From Anarhynchus alexandrinus (lineage: Eukaryota; Chordata; Aves; Charadriiformes; Charadriidae), in assembly GCA_008711295.1 (NCBI GenBank), contig VUYV01000192.1, positions 1,302,001 to 1,366,000 of the forward strand: DNA of 64,000 bases, in the 5' to 3' direction. How positions within the stretch are numbered: the stretch's first letter is position 1; the number at the start of each line of letters is the position of its first letter. This document shows, one piece after another, positions 51,937 through 63,839 of this stretch. The translations under genes and the position numbers were made by a program. Below the pieces are notes generated by a model. It saw nothing but the letters and a program-made list of their open reading frames with translations, searched no databases and was not told where the DNA came from.

Positions 51937-54900
51937 CATTAATTCTAATGCAGAAAATAAGTCAATATCTCTCTATTTCCCTGCTAGAAGAGTGATATCT
52001 TGCTATAGATCTTTGTCATTAACAAGCAAGAGAGCTTCAGATCTCAAGTAACGGGCTAACCACCGTGCCACACTAGAGTATTAGGAGATTGAGGCTGTCT
52101 GGGCAGATGAGTGAAGAATGCATTTGCATCTTACTAAAGGGATGATTATCAAGTTGAAAACAATAAAAAGTTCAAGGGAGATCTGTATCTCTGTATCCAT
52201 GAGGGATGTGGGTCTTCCTGACCTTTGCTTGTTGGCAGACCTTCAGCAAACCATTGCTGATACAGTAACCCTTCATCGGTCAGAGGAAAAATGGATGGTG
52301 GTAATGTTGAAAAATCCGTTTCTTGTAACTCAGGAACATAAGTGTCTCTAGAATGAAAGCTTCTTAGTTGGAAGGTTTTTAAGAAGAAATAATAATTTAG
52401 CTAATCCCAAAGATCTAAATTATTCTGTCCACATTGAAAAAATAGACAAAACGTCACTTTTTTCAGCACCCCATTGACAAAACACACTTTATACCCAGGA
52501 TTATGGTCACTTCACTCGTCTTTTCCTGAACTCCTCTTGGGGAATACAGTGTTTGTCCACAGTCCTTTCCCGGTCAGATTTTAACTGCCTCTGCCAGGCA
52601 TCCCAGTTTCCTCAGCCTAGGTTAAGAAAGCAGGCGGTGTGACGGGGGGGATAAAGTACTGAAGTAACACTTCAGGAAGGCATCCAGTGTGGCAACTGTT
52701 ACTTCTGGCCATCCCAGTTAGTCTTTCCCGTTTAAATCAAAGCTGGCTCCAAACTTGTCCTCAGCACGCACAGGCGGTGCAGTCCTCCTCTTTGCGGTGT
52801 TTTGACTTGACTCCCACAGAGTTCCATCCTGAAGGTGCTGAGCACCCTCTGGAAGACAGAGCAACTCTGTTTGCCCACAAGATCTCAGCAAGTATGGGCA
52901 GAAGCTAATAAGATCTTCCCTTTATTTTGGTGTTGATGAAAACGGCTGAAAAGCGAGATTTTCAGCCAGATAAGGTTAAAGAATTAAAGATTCTCTGTTT
53001 CCTTTTGCTGTCATTCAAAATAACAAGCTTAGAAAATTCTGTTTAAAATAGCTGAGCCTTTTGACTTAAAGGGTTTTCATGTCGAAGATTTAAGATGTCA
53101 GGTTTAAACATGACACTGATAGTATTAGGCAAACTATGAGAGCAGATACTTGTAGTAACTGTCATTTTTTCTGACTGTTTATTAATGGCCTTTTGTGATT
53201 TATAGTGAATGTTGTGAAGGATCTTCAGGTCCATTTATCACTCGAAGAAGCACCTTTTTTTCCTTAATACCTATGTATGTCATAATTAAGGGTGTATGCT
53301 GCTTAAAGATTTAGCTCTGTTCTTAACATAAAATCCTTCAAGATGATATTTAATCCTAAATAGATTTAATACCTTTTTTTTAAAGCTACAAAGCAGCATA
53401 TTGTGTAACTGGCAAAAATCAACAGTATTAAAAGGAGCTCACGTTAGACAGAAATATAGAGAAGGTTTAGATCTTCACTCCAAATGGAGTTTTTCAACCC
53501 ATTTTAAAATATATTGTAAGGAAGACACCTGTGCTTCAGCATTCAGCTTTATTAATATTTTGCTAGACAGGTTTCTCCTTGTTCAAGAAACAAGTCATGT
53601 GCTGAAGTACATTTTTATATCCATGAAAAGGCTCTGGTGGTGTGCCGTAAATTCATCATGTGCCTTTAGGAATACTTTTTAACAACTATTTCAGAGTAAT
53701 TGCCCATTATTAATAATGATGATTCCTTTTTACTATTATGGCAGTAGCAGTGAAACTAAGTGTCTGCTTTTGTTTTTCATTAGTGTCTGTGTATTTCTGT
53801 GCCCCCTGTTATTCTACAACTTAAATCTGATGAATGTAAATATACTTGGAGTGTCACAATACTGTCTGTATTAAAAACAGGGAAGAAGTGACAGGAATTG
53901 AATTATTTTGCCCATTAAATCACAGAAACACACAGGAATCAAACCAGTTTTCTGAAGTCTCACATTGGTAGTAGTCATCTCCATAGAGGTGGATTATTTG
54001 TGCCTTAATCATTTGAGTACGTGCCCGTGAGCCACACCATGCCTCTAGCACCGATCCTGCTGGTTCATGCTTTGTACAGTGTATAATCCATGGAGATTGC
54101 TACCAGTTTGTGAGCAGCTGAAGCTCGTTGAGTAAAATATTACCCAATTTGTTCTGATTGTACTTAGTTTTTATCTCTGCCCTTTTCTGTATTGCTTGTT
54201 TTACTCGTCATGCTCCTGACAACAGCCACCGCTGGAGCAATCTTGGGCCTTTTCTAAAGAGGGGTGGCTTTGACAGACTGCAACAGGCTGTTTTCCCTTC
54301 TCTGGATTGCAGAGACTCGTGTTCCCAGTTCATCCTCTTTGCTCTGGTCTGGAAGTGGTTACACTGCTGATCTGCTCCCAAGGGATTCCCCTGGAGAGTA
54401 AATCCTCAGACGGTTTCCTGAGCTGACGTTGTGACACGTACATAGCGCACAGGTGTGAGTGACTGCGTGTGAACTGTAAAGCTCTGGAAAATCGGGATAT
54501 GCCTTTTGGCACCTTTTCAAGCTCAGAGGTGTGTTGTCTTATACGGGGAAAGAAAAAAAATTCCTCCTTTCTCATGTTTCCTACTGCTTGGTTGCTCAGA
54601 ATAGTAAAATTAGCTTTCCTCAGACAGCAGATGAGACTGGAAATGTTGAGGATTTGGAGGTGTCAGGTGGATCCATCTGCACCAGTGTTTTGGTCCCAGA
54701 GGTCCCAGTTCTCTTCCCACAGGGCTCAGTAAGACGGATTCTGTTTTCAGTTAAAACGGAAGTAGAACTGGGCTCGAACAAGCGGGATAGTTCATTTACA
54801 ATGTTACGTGTCCAAGTTTCTGCCATACATGAATGAGAAAAAAGCCAACACACTGCTTTTAGAGGTTCACTTTGGACGTTTATTATCATCACCACACTTG

Positions 54901-57196
54901 GACTTTCTGATGAAATAAGTAAAATCAAAGTGCAAATAAGTGACTCATTAAAAAACATTTTATGTTAACTTAAAATTATAAATCAGTAGAGGGGTGAATA
55001 TGTACTTCTAAACTTTCACAGAAGATTCACAAAGTGTACTGGAAGATGCAGTATTCCACATTTCCTTTGTGGAAAATAAATTACTTTCTGTGTATCAATA
55101 CTCATATCTAGCTTGATTTAGTGAGGCAATATTGATATAATAAAATGGTTCCATTTACATCAAATGAGGCCCTTTGGAGTCTCACAGTAAGAGATAGTAT
55201 TCTTGTTCTTCCAGATGCCAGACAAACAGTAGCACATCGGGGCATAGTACAAATAATGCTCTCTGACACTTGAATTCATTCACTAAAATACTGTACATCA
55301 AAAAGTCTACATACATTGCATTCCCTGAATAATATTACTCTCACAAAATTGTTTCCAAACTCTGAGGTGAGCAGGGTGATGCACGCACAAATCACAGATA
55401 CAATATTGCTTTTAATATGCAAAATCCCCTTCTCTTCCATGTCAAGTGTGTATAAGAGTGCTGTGAAATTGGAAGGAGAGTGATTACCATACCAATAGTT
55501 CAGAAAGTTTTTTATGTGCACCGTTAGGGATGTGCCATTAAAATTCCTGCTCTTCTGTTTGTTTTTTTATAATTTCACAGGCAGTTTGATATGTTACACC
55601 TGTTCTTTATCGCAGGTACGATAAAGAGTCAGAACTTACTGTAGCCCAAGAATAAAACCCCGAAAAGGGTCAGAATAGGACAGCAGAAAACAGTACCATG
55701 GTTAAAGTCACATTGCAGATGTATATACACAGTTCCACCTAGGATTTGTGGCTAATGTAATTCTTTATTGGAAGGCTTTGACCTTGTTACGGATTCTTGG
55801 CAGCTTTTCCCCACTCTATTCATTACTAATGCAAGCTGTCAATCACTTTAGTTCTGCTTTGACATAGATTGTGGCTCATAGGAGTTAGCTCTGTCATTCT
55901 TTTTATTTCTTTCATCTTTACTATCCTTTTTTATGGTCTTTAAAGCTGGAAGTATAAAAGGGTTATATGTATATGAAAAAAATCTGGTTCAGTAACTCTA
56001 TCAACCTTGTTATAAACAGTCTTTGATTAAAACAGTTACTTTTGAACACAGTAAACGGAGAATGCGGCTTTTTACATACAACATCTTGTAAATTACCCTC
56101 CCTCTCAAAATAAATCAGAACTCCTATTTGCATGGCATTGTTCAGGACCCGATACAGGCAGATCAGCTGCCACATCCTGAATAACATATTTGAGAGGTTT
56201 TCCCTTTCCATGTGTTTTGACATGAGAGTGCCATCATAAATGATGTCTTACTACGCGTGCTAATGTTAGCTGAAGTAACAATTTCCACACCTTATTTCAT
56301 TTCATTGACCTGGGTGCTGATTAATATTTCAAACAGGCTTGATACAGGTTTTCAGCTCCTGTGTCAACGCAATCTTTGAAAGTTTAGATTTGAATCCTGA
56401 TGATAAATAATTTAATACTAACCAATGGAAAGGCAGGGAACAAATCATTCAGAGCAATCCTTTTCTTTAAAAAGCGATCTAATGGCAGTCATATATAAGT
56501 TGGAAGATATAGATATGAACAATTCATTACAAAAGAATGGCAGCTCCCTTTCAAATTAGAAGAGAATATTACTTCCTGATAATGGTGTAAGAATAGAAGA
56601 GAAATAAAACTTCGTTATTGAACAGTTATGGTATTAAATTCTGACACTAAATATTAATCTGCTAGGTGCTGCTCTATTATTATCTGCTAGAATAATGAAG
56701 CAGCCTTTTTTTAACATTTACTCAGAATTCAGTGAGCCCACTAACTCCTACTAATGCCCCTCAGGTTCACAGTTTTTCTGTAGAAATAGACTCTGGAGGA
56801 GAGATCGGGCTGGCTTCTGAAAAGCTGAAGCCGGTTTGTTCCTCTATCTCTTCTCTCAGAATAAAGTGTAGTGAGTGGGAGAACAACAGTATCCCCCCAA
56901 GAGTGAGTGTTACCGTCTACTCTGGTAGATGCTGTAGTGTGGTTGTAGCGCACAGAGGTCTTACTCAGAGCTGGGTGCCCACTTTTCAGTGCCCTGTGCA
57001 ATCAGAGTCTTTGTTCTGAGGAATTTGCATTTCAAATAGATCAAGGACAGGCAACATAGTCTCTCTTTTACTCAGCAGGAGCTGATGCACAGACATATTT
57101 TCTTCTCAGACACAAAGCAAAATTCATCCAAGTCCCAATCCAGTGCCTCAACAGGAAGATCAACCACTCTGTGAAGGCTGTACTCACTTTTCCAGC

Positions 57197-57510
57197 ATAG
57201 AATCATAGAATCATAGAATTGGTGAGGTTGGAAGGGACCTTTAAGATCATCAAGTTCAACCGTTAACCTACCCTGGGAAAAAAAAAAAACAAACAACAAA
57301 CCCAAACACCACCCACCCACTTCTAAACCATGTCCCTAAGCACCTCATCTACCCTTTTCTTAAACACCTCCAGGGATGGTGAATCCACCACCTCTCTGGG
57401 CAGCCTATTCCAATGTTTAATAACCCTTTCAGTGAAAAAATACTTCCTAATATCCAATCTAAACCTGCCCTGACATAACTTGAACCCGTTTCCTCTTGTC
57501 CTATAGACCT
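57197..57510 (-). mobile_element. CR1 LINE, 5'-truncated 3' end
   Basis: On the - strand this reads the C-terminus of CR1 ORF2 ([20 protein letters not shown], then [18 protein letters not shown] and [17 protein letters not shown]) followed by the 3' UTR and the terminal octamer repeat seen on the + strand as agaatcatagaatcatagaa. The frame over the ORF2 end is still open, so this copy is fairly young. The 5' end is truncated near 57510, typical of CR1. An A-run of 12 followed by acaaac repeats at 57279-57300 interrupts the 3' UTR and probably grew after insertion. The subtype looks like the neoavian CR1-J/E kind, from memory. Confidence 0.93.
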
Positions 57511-58276
57511 TCCCCTTTCCAAATGTCATTGGTTGGATTTTCCCTAAAAATAGGGCTGTGCAGTAAAGTAACCTTTGTAGAGTGCTGCTTCTTGTGGAAA
57601 TACATTGCCGGCATTGATATACTGTTGACTCACTGGTCAGTTCCCATCTACAATTTCCCACTGCCCAGCAGTGCTCTGCTTTCTCAAAGTTTACGTTTTA
57701 ATTTCTGGGTAGAGCAATAGAACAAGTGGCCAATTCATCGTTACCCTAAAAAGGAAGGGTTGGAATGAATAAACCTATTGTTTGAGGGCACCATCTATTT
57801 GCCAAATTCTCTTCACAGCAATTAACGTGACTACATCTAATTGGTGAAAAGTTCAGGGAGATAGCTAAGGACTTGTTAGGAATTTTGGTTCCTTGATGAG
57901 TTTTACTGCAGTAGTCTGAATTATGTGACTTTTTTCTACATATGTATTTACAGGGTAAAAAGTTTATTATTTTTCTTATTAGAGGCTAATGAGTTTTAGT
58001 ATTTCACATTATCTTTGTTGTAACTACCAGGTTTAATCTTGAAAATCATTTATTACAACAGTAGAGTAAATGATGTGTTGAAAATAATGTAATAGTCTAG
58101 ATGACAACAACAACAACAAAAAAGGTGTAAGCTGCATGTTGGGCCTTCAGTTCTCTAGGCAGCAAAATAACCCAGACATATATAATAATGCCATGTCCGC
58201 TTTAATTGGCTTTGGAAAAATAACCCATGAGTTAAAAAACAGACAAGCTGCAGGAAGACATTTAAATTTAGGCAGA

Positions 58277-58310
58277 TCACCCATACCAGTGATTTCACCC
58301 ATACCAGTGA
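58277..58310 (+). repeat. 16-bp direct repeat, period 18
   Basis: TCACCCATACCAGTGA occurs twice (58277-58292 and 58295-58310), separated by TT. It abuts the left copy of the 15-bp repeat that brackets the block to its right. Confidence 0.85.
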
Positions 58311-58746
58311 CATCATCATGATGAGTGATCGTCAGTGAAAGAAAGATGGTTGGTGCGTGATGAGCTTGATGCAGTTCCTCACCAGGTGCCATCAGCAGCC
58401 ACACACCTGCAAGGCTCAGCTGCTCCATAGTTAAGCTTGAGCTCAACAAGTGCTGGAAACTACTGGCAGGTACTGGTGATACTGGTGTTTGTCCCCTCCT
58501 TCACGACATTTCTTATCTCATACTTTGTGCCCGCACTGTGCACAATCATGCTGCCAAGCAGCAAGGGACAGGGGAAGTGCCATGTGGTGCAAAAGCAGAA
58601 GAAGGGAGATAGGTCAAAGTGCTGCAGAAGAGCTGCCTTCCAAATTGCTTCCAGATGTGCAGGTCTCTTCTGTCTGCTTCATCGTTTGATAGCAGGGAGG
58701 AGACCAGCTCACCCGTCTGCAGGCAACTAGAGACATCATCATGATG
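58309..58746. repeat. Block bracketed by 15-bp direct repeats
   Basis: GACATCATCATGATG occurs at 58309-58323 and again at 58732-58746, enclosing 408 bp that is GC-richer than its flanks. The pair could be a target-site duplication of an inserted sequence. No poly(A) tail, LTR ends or known family were recognised inside, and the repeat is low in complexity, so coincidence is possible. Confidence 0.4.
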
Positions 58747-59159
58747 GCCTTTGCAAAAGATGGAGGTCTGGTTTTCCTCCCACCTACGGTATGGGTGTCA
58801 CTCCAGTGTCTCTCATCTCCATGGCACAGGAGAAGCTACTTTGGAGAGGGGTAAGCAGACGCTGATCCGTCTGGCCTGCGTAATGGGGATTCTTACTGCT
58901 GCGTCACTTGTGTGTTTCTCCTCCCAGATAGCACACCCGTGGTCAGGGCTCTGGGTCAGGGCAGGGCATGTCTGACTGCCCTGCAGGGTTCAGCTCAAGC
59001 GCTGAGCGTGGGGCTTGGAAAATGGGGAGAACAAAGTTAAAAGGGGGGTGAAACTGATGTTTCCATTAACTGCAGAGAGGCCTCGCACTCAGAGAATGTG
59101 ACAGGCCTGCACGGCGTCTGAGGATGATTGTAGTACCTCTGATGTTTGCTTTGTGTGTT

Positions 59160-59272
59160 TGGATTGCAAGCTCTTTGGCCCAAGGACTGTGCCTCATCAT
59201 GTATTTACACAGATCCCAGCACAGTGGGTCACTGGTCTCAGTAGGGGCCTCCAATCTCAAGTGATAATAATG
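59160..59272 (+). mobile_element. Ancient SINE or L2-type 3' tail
   Basis: The order gattgcaagctctttggccc, aaggactgtgcctc, tgtatttacacagatcccag, cacagtgggtcactggtctc, gtaggggcctcc and gataataatgaa matches a widespread amniote interspersed-repeat tail (GGGACTGT...TACAG..CCTAGCACAATGGG...GGGCC...AATAATAA). The class name, MIR-like or L2-like, is uncertain. Confidence 0.6.
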
Positions 59273-60689
59273 AACTGGCTTTCTTCTAAGTGTTATTTAC
59301 CCAAACAATACTGTGTTCCATCGCGCAGCATTGTTTTTATTAATATTTTTTTTTCTGTTCAAACGGAATAAAAACATTGTCCACCCAAACACTGAGGAAC
59401 AATATGAGTTCTCATCTCCTACTGGGAAATAAAAATTCAAGAGTTTCAAATACCACTGCTTCCTGCCCCATTTACTCACTTTGAGGACTTGTGTCTGATG
59501 ATAAAATGCTTTAAATCCATTTTAAACCTTGTCTGGGCTGGCATTCCTTGTCTGGATCTTAGCAACACAACAAAGCGTGCTATGAAAGTCTCTTAGAGAA
59601 GCAACCCCCAGTTCATGTAGTTGATACTTATGTGAAGAAGCCCAATTTATTTGTATAACAGCTGCTTGAACGCACATTTGCAGAATCTATCCCAGCATCT
59701 TTTAAAACATGTGATTTAACTTTAAAGCTGAAGAAGTCTTTGGGAAGAGTGCAAACCAACCTGTTCTTTTGAACTGAAAGATACATTTTGTTTGAGGAAA
59801 AAAACCCAGAAGACAACCCAGAATCTCTCCACTAAACTCATTTTATTGGAAGCAGAGATTTTTTTTTCCATGCACTTGTATGTGAAAGGTCTGTATATTT
59901 TCTTCTGTTCTGCTGAACAGCATTATTAGAAGTTGATTGCGCGTGTAGCGATGTGCAAGATCGCTCTGTCTTTAGTATGGTGAGATGCTAGGAAAGGCAT
60001 TTTGGGTCTTATCTGAGTGTTTTGCAAAGCATACAAACAGAGTTACTCCCAACCCAAACTACATGATGAAAAGTGAATGTTTCTACTTTAAAAATGTAGA
60101 TCAGCAATGATGTCTTCAGCATGAAACCGCCCGATGTAGCCAAGGCATAATTTTATTATCCCAGATGAAAGACAAATATGACCTCATTGTGTTTTGTATG
60201 AAAACCATTATTTTGAGTCTGTCTGGTTCCTGCAAGCTTGCTGAGCTGTGTTATTCGGTAATGTTTGGCATATGATGACTTTTTTCTGAGGCTGGTGTGC
60301 AGAAAGAAGGAAAATAAGCTGCCGTCTATCTCCATGGTTTTATTCTTGCCCTTTGAGTTCTTTGTCAGACAGTTGCAGTCTGCTACAGTACAACTCGAGT
60401 TGTTTTGTGTAAGTGCATCCCAGCTACAGTGTCAGTTCTCTTCCAGAGTGCTAAAAGACGTAGGTTGTGTTTAAAGGCTGGAAAGGTCTGGCCTTAGCTG
60501 CTGGGACACTGGCTTGTCCTTCTTTGATCTATTATAAGAGGTGATATTCTTTAAATCAGTTATCTTAATGAGAGCAAACTAGCCAGCACTGACAGCAGAG
60601 CATTTTCTTAGGCAGATCTGCACAGATGTGTGAGCAGCCCCCAACACATCCCTCTGGGGGGGTTGCCTGGGCGTAAACCAGCCCAGGCA

Positions 60690-60910
60690 AGGAGCTTGGG
60701 CACTGCAAGAGTCTGGTGCAGGTTTACACGCCCTGCTACAAAGGCGCGTTAATTCCCTGCGGGAACTGGGCCGCAGGGGACATGGCTGATGCCCCCCCAG
60801 CTCGGTGCAGCCGTGGGCCCCGCTGCTCTCTGCAGGATGGGCACGTGCCAGGCAGCCGTGTGCCCGGCCCTGAGCTCTCGGAGGGGCTGCTAAGGATTAA
60901 ACATCTCTTG
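60690..60910. other. GC- and CpG-rich patch, no gene recognised
   Basis: About a dozen CpGs lie in some 200 bp of clearly GC-richer sequence (for example ggcgcgtt, ggccgcagg, gtgcccggccctg). Open frames on both strands are short and show no family motif. It may be a small CpG island or a GC-rich relic of an unrecognised repeat. Confidence 0.4.
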
Positions 60911-63140
60911 GTCCTTGCAGCCATCTCCCTGCTAGGGCTGTGGGAACTGGAGTTTTCAGCAAGGATGAAACATTAATAATGCCATGTTCACTTCCATTTT
61001 GGGGTGAAAACAGAAAATAGAAGTGAAACAGATGAAGCCCACAGATTTAGGGGAAAAAATAATTTCTAAATTGCAACTTCATTGTTCTGATAATTCCATA
61101 AATAACATCTTTTTCAAGGCTGATGTTTACTTTTGGTATTTTAGAATGGAATTGTCATGTTTGCCTCCTTAGTTTGGAAATCCTTGGAGTTGTTTTCTAT
61201 TTTTTTTTATTCTTTCTTATTGGAAACAGAAGTAATGAGGTAGGAAAACTCTGTTTTCATCTACTTTTAGTGTTTTCCAAATAGAAAATATAAGATCAGA
61301 ATTACAAGATAGTGACTTAAAAGGCAAACTCCCCTGCAAACACATCCCTTTTTCTTCACTGTTCTGTTTCCTTGTTTACTGTAAAAAAGAAGTGAAAAAT
61401 ATATTTCCCTACACTTTCTTGAGCTTCACTGAAAAGGAGGGATAAAGAAAGAAAAACAAGTGCACTAATGGTTTCCAAAAATAATGACATTAAATACAAA
61501 GTGTAAGATCCATTTTTAATTCAGCAATGTTTAGTTTTCCATAACACTTTTGGAAATGCCCATATTTTTAAAAGCATCTGTTCTTTTGATTTACCTGTTA
61601 CTTCCAGTTGAAATTTTTTAAGTAGCTCTACTTGAGTCAGTTGAGTGAAGAGCCTCCAGAAGAAGCAAAGAAAAAAAAAAGTATATGCACTTAATGAGCA
61701 ACAAAGTTAGTGATCTGTAGCAATTACCCAAGTGAGTAATTTTGTTTCATTAATGCACCCTAAAGCACCAAGCTGTTTTGTCAATGGGCACTGCAGGGCC
61801 GTTGCAGTGCTCAAAGAGACAGTTATGTTACCAACCATGGCGTAAGGGATGGGTTTACCAAAACGGAGGGAGAGAGAAAGTAGCTTAGCGTAAGAAAATT
61901 AAAGACCATCTATTCTTGTCACGGAAGCCAATGGCAATACTTGTAAAGACTCTAGCGGAGCAGGGTCACACATCAGGTTTTTCTGGCTCTTCCAACTTCC
62001 AGTTTCTTGGTGACTGTGGTGTTTTAAAGGGGCACCTTGATGCACGTAGCATCTCAATTTGAAAGGGGAAGGAGGGCGTGTAGCTGGCTTACTTGGATCC
62101 TTCTTGGAGGAAAGTAGAAAAGCAGACAGCAGAAATGAAGGCAAAGCTGCACTGTAACTTTTAGGTATCTCTGGATCACTCGATATGGGACACACACACA
62201 GCGTATGATATATTAAGGTGAAGTATTGGATATCCATAAAGGAGTACTAGCAAATGGTGTCAATTTTCAAACACTTTGCTTTGTCAGCTTCACAAATTTA
62301 AAATCAATCATCAAAAAGTCTCTGTATAAATCAGCTGAAGAGACATAAAACCTTATGGTTATCTCCCTGACAAAAAAGTCGAAATTAAAGATGAGTTTAT
62401 AAAGGCTCAAACTGGCAGAATTCTGCAGTGCTAAAAACTGGGGTCATCCAACCTCTCAGTTTAGAAATAAATGCTGAGGAAAAACAATGACACCCAGTGC
62501 ACTGCTAATAAATACATCTTGGAGGACAGCTGAACATGCAGAAAAGTAGATTTCACAAAGAGGCTTATTTTCAGCACGAATGCCATTTTCTCACTGCATT
62601 ATCATAAACATGAGAGAAAAAACAGCTATAAATAAAAAATTCTTGGGCAGTCCCTGAAGACTTGTCAAAAATATGTAGGTTTTGTATGCTGCAGTGTAAA
62701 AGTATTCATTAAAATTAATTTTTAAAATGCCCTGTCCAATATTAGTTGCCTGATGTCCTTCCTTTGATCATAAATTATAAATGAACCGGCAAAAAATGAA
62801 GAAACCATGATTCCATTAATGAATTATTTAAGTGTGATTGTTAGTTTTCGCAATCATTGGGCTAATAAGCTCAGGCTTGTGACACTGAAGTGTTTCTCAT
62901 TTGAGGGTGACGATGATGGTAATGTTATTAACACCGTTACCAGTGTGTCCCACGAAGCACAAGTTCCTTTGGTGGCTCCGTGGTGGCATGGCTGCTGGAG
63001 CTTTCACTGGGCCTGTACTGCAGGAGAGGGAGTTGACACTGAGGAAAGTCGGTCTAAACAGGGTTCGCTGGGTGGCTTCCCGCAAGGCAACACTTTAAAC
63101 AAAGACAAGCAGCATACTGACACGAGGGGATCTTCTCCCC

Positions 63141-63148
63141 GCAGCAGC
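63141..63148 (+). other. Tandem NAGNAG splice acceptor of exon C
   Basis: The sequence ccccGCAGCAGC offers two acceptors three bases apart. Use of the first (exon from 63145) gives ...PV-N-S-L-T; use of the second (exon from 63148) gives ...PV-N-L-T. In both cases the first exon base is C, so the split Asn codon and the frame are unchanged and only one serine is gained or lost. Confidence 0.6.
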
Positions 63149-63307
63149 CTGACGGTGCCGGCGGCGCACACAACCGGCTTGGCCCATTCCAGCGGCGGCT
63201 CCGGGAGCTCCAGCGAGTCCGAGAGCAGCTCTGAGTCCGACTCCGACAGCGAGAGCAGCTCCAGCGACAGTGAGTGCAACGAGGAGTCACGTAGTGCCAC
63301 GCCAGAG
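63145..63307 (+). CDS. AFF2: AFF2 exon C, Ser/Asp/Glu-rich (SDE) tract
   Basis: The exon begins with one base (C) that completes Asn across the 40.6-kb intron, then runs 54 codons to CCAGAG|gtaaag. It opens SLTVPAAHTTGLAH and continues into a run built from GSGSSSESESSSESDSD, then ends CNEESRSATPE. This is the casein-kinase-like serine/acidic tract of the pSER transactivation region; in AF4 the equivalent SDE segment contacts the SL1 complex. The order GGSGSSSESESSSESDSD followed by ATPE|PEPPSTN matches AFF2 as I recall it; AFF3 has a poly-Ser run and a different end. The acceptor is a tandem gcag-cag, so the start may be 63145 or 63148. The frame stays open into the intron on both sides (62807-63586), which makes this look like a 259-residue ORF, but only 63145-63307 is supported as exon. 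Confidence 0.95.
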
Positions 63308-63839
63308 GTAAAGCCACACTCTCAGCTCCTCACCGGTGGGGGCTCGGAGGGGGAAGCGTGGAAGGGAGTGAAACCCTGCTCTCTGTTAGGAAAATGTTGG
63401 AGTTCTGTGCTGTTTGATGCTGTCAACTTTTTTCTTCCTTTACAGTTTTACATGTATGACCCACATATTCATTCTAGCTTTTGGAAGAATCCTTCTGGCC
63501 TACATTTGAATTGCTTTAAAGAAATATTTAGATTTTTGCCAGTAGCTAGAGAAGATTTTATTGACACAGTATTCAGCTGGGACTAAGGAAAGGCAACATG
63601 ACAAAACTATGTCTTCAGGGACCAGCTAAACTTTTTAGTTGTATTAAATTTCTCCAGGGCCACATTGTAAACCAGATAAGGAAGCCTAATTAACCATAAA
63701 TACTCCATAAATACTCCCATAAAACTAGCAGTCACCACCAGTTGACTGAAATAAAAGGGTATGTTAAAAACATTCTCATTTAAAGGGAAAAGCATTGCTT
63801 CTGTCTGAGATTTGTTCCTTGTCGTTCTTCAATCTGCAG
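63308..63839 (+). other. AFF2: Short AFF2 intron between exons C and D (532 bp)
   Basis: This is a phase-0 intron with donor GAG|gtaaag and acceptor caatctgcag. The exon C frame stays open into it for 92 more codons and meets a stop at 63584-63586, so retention would truncate the protein before the NKW motif. A strong pyrimidine-rich cryptic acceptor (ttttttcttcctttacag) ends at 63445. Confidence 0.9.

Larger units (their letters stand above)
22501..63144 (+). other. AFF2: AFF2 intron between exons B and C (40.6 kb)
   Basis: This is a phase-2 GT-AG intron. No gene is supported on either strand. Recognisable content is: decayed CR1 LINE pieces (24175-24370, 26341-26530, 37505-37715), a younger CR1 (57197-57510), a SINE or L2-type tail (59160-59272), simple repeats (27837-27915, 36829-36892, 48122-48203, 51925-51936), a G-rich tract (25414-25454), an orphan CpG-dense patch (31350-31870), a GC-rich patch (60690-60910), palindromes near 33943 and 48965-49015, and a 15-bp direct repeat bracketing 58324-58731. 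The other long stretches show nothing I can name. Confidence 0.85.

Noticed and set aside
52030..52090. Possible SINE fragment (gggctaaccaccgtgccacac)
   Set aside because: Single short resemblance to a tRNA-derived or MIR-like tail; no second supporting block.
60716..60976. 86-codon frame in the GC-rich patch, and its antisense 62-codon frame
   Set aside because: Open frames are expected in GC-rich DNA; neither shows a known domain.
62807..63586. A single 259-residue gene containing the serine tract
   Set aside because: Only 63145-63307 has AFF2 homology and splice sites; the rest is intron read in frame.
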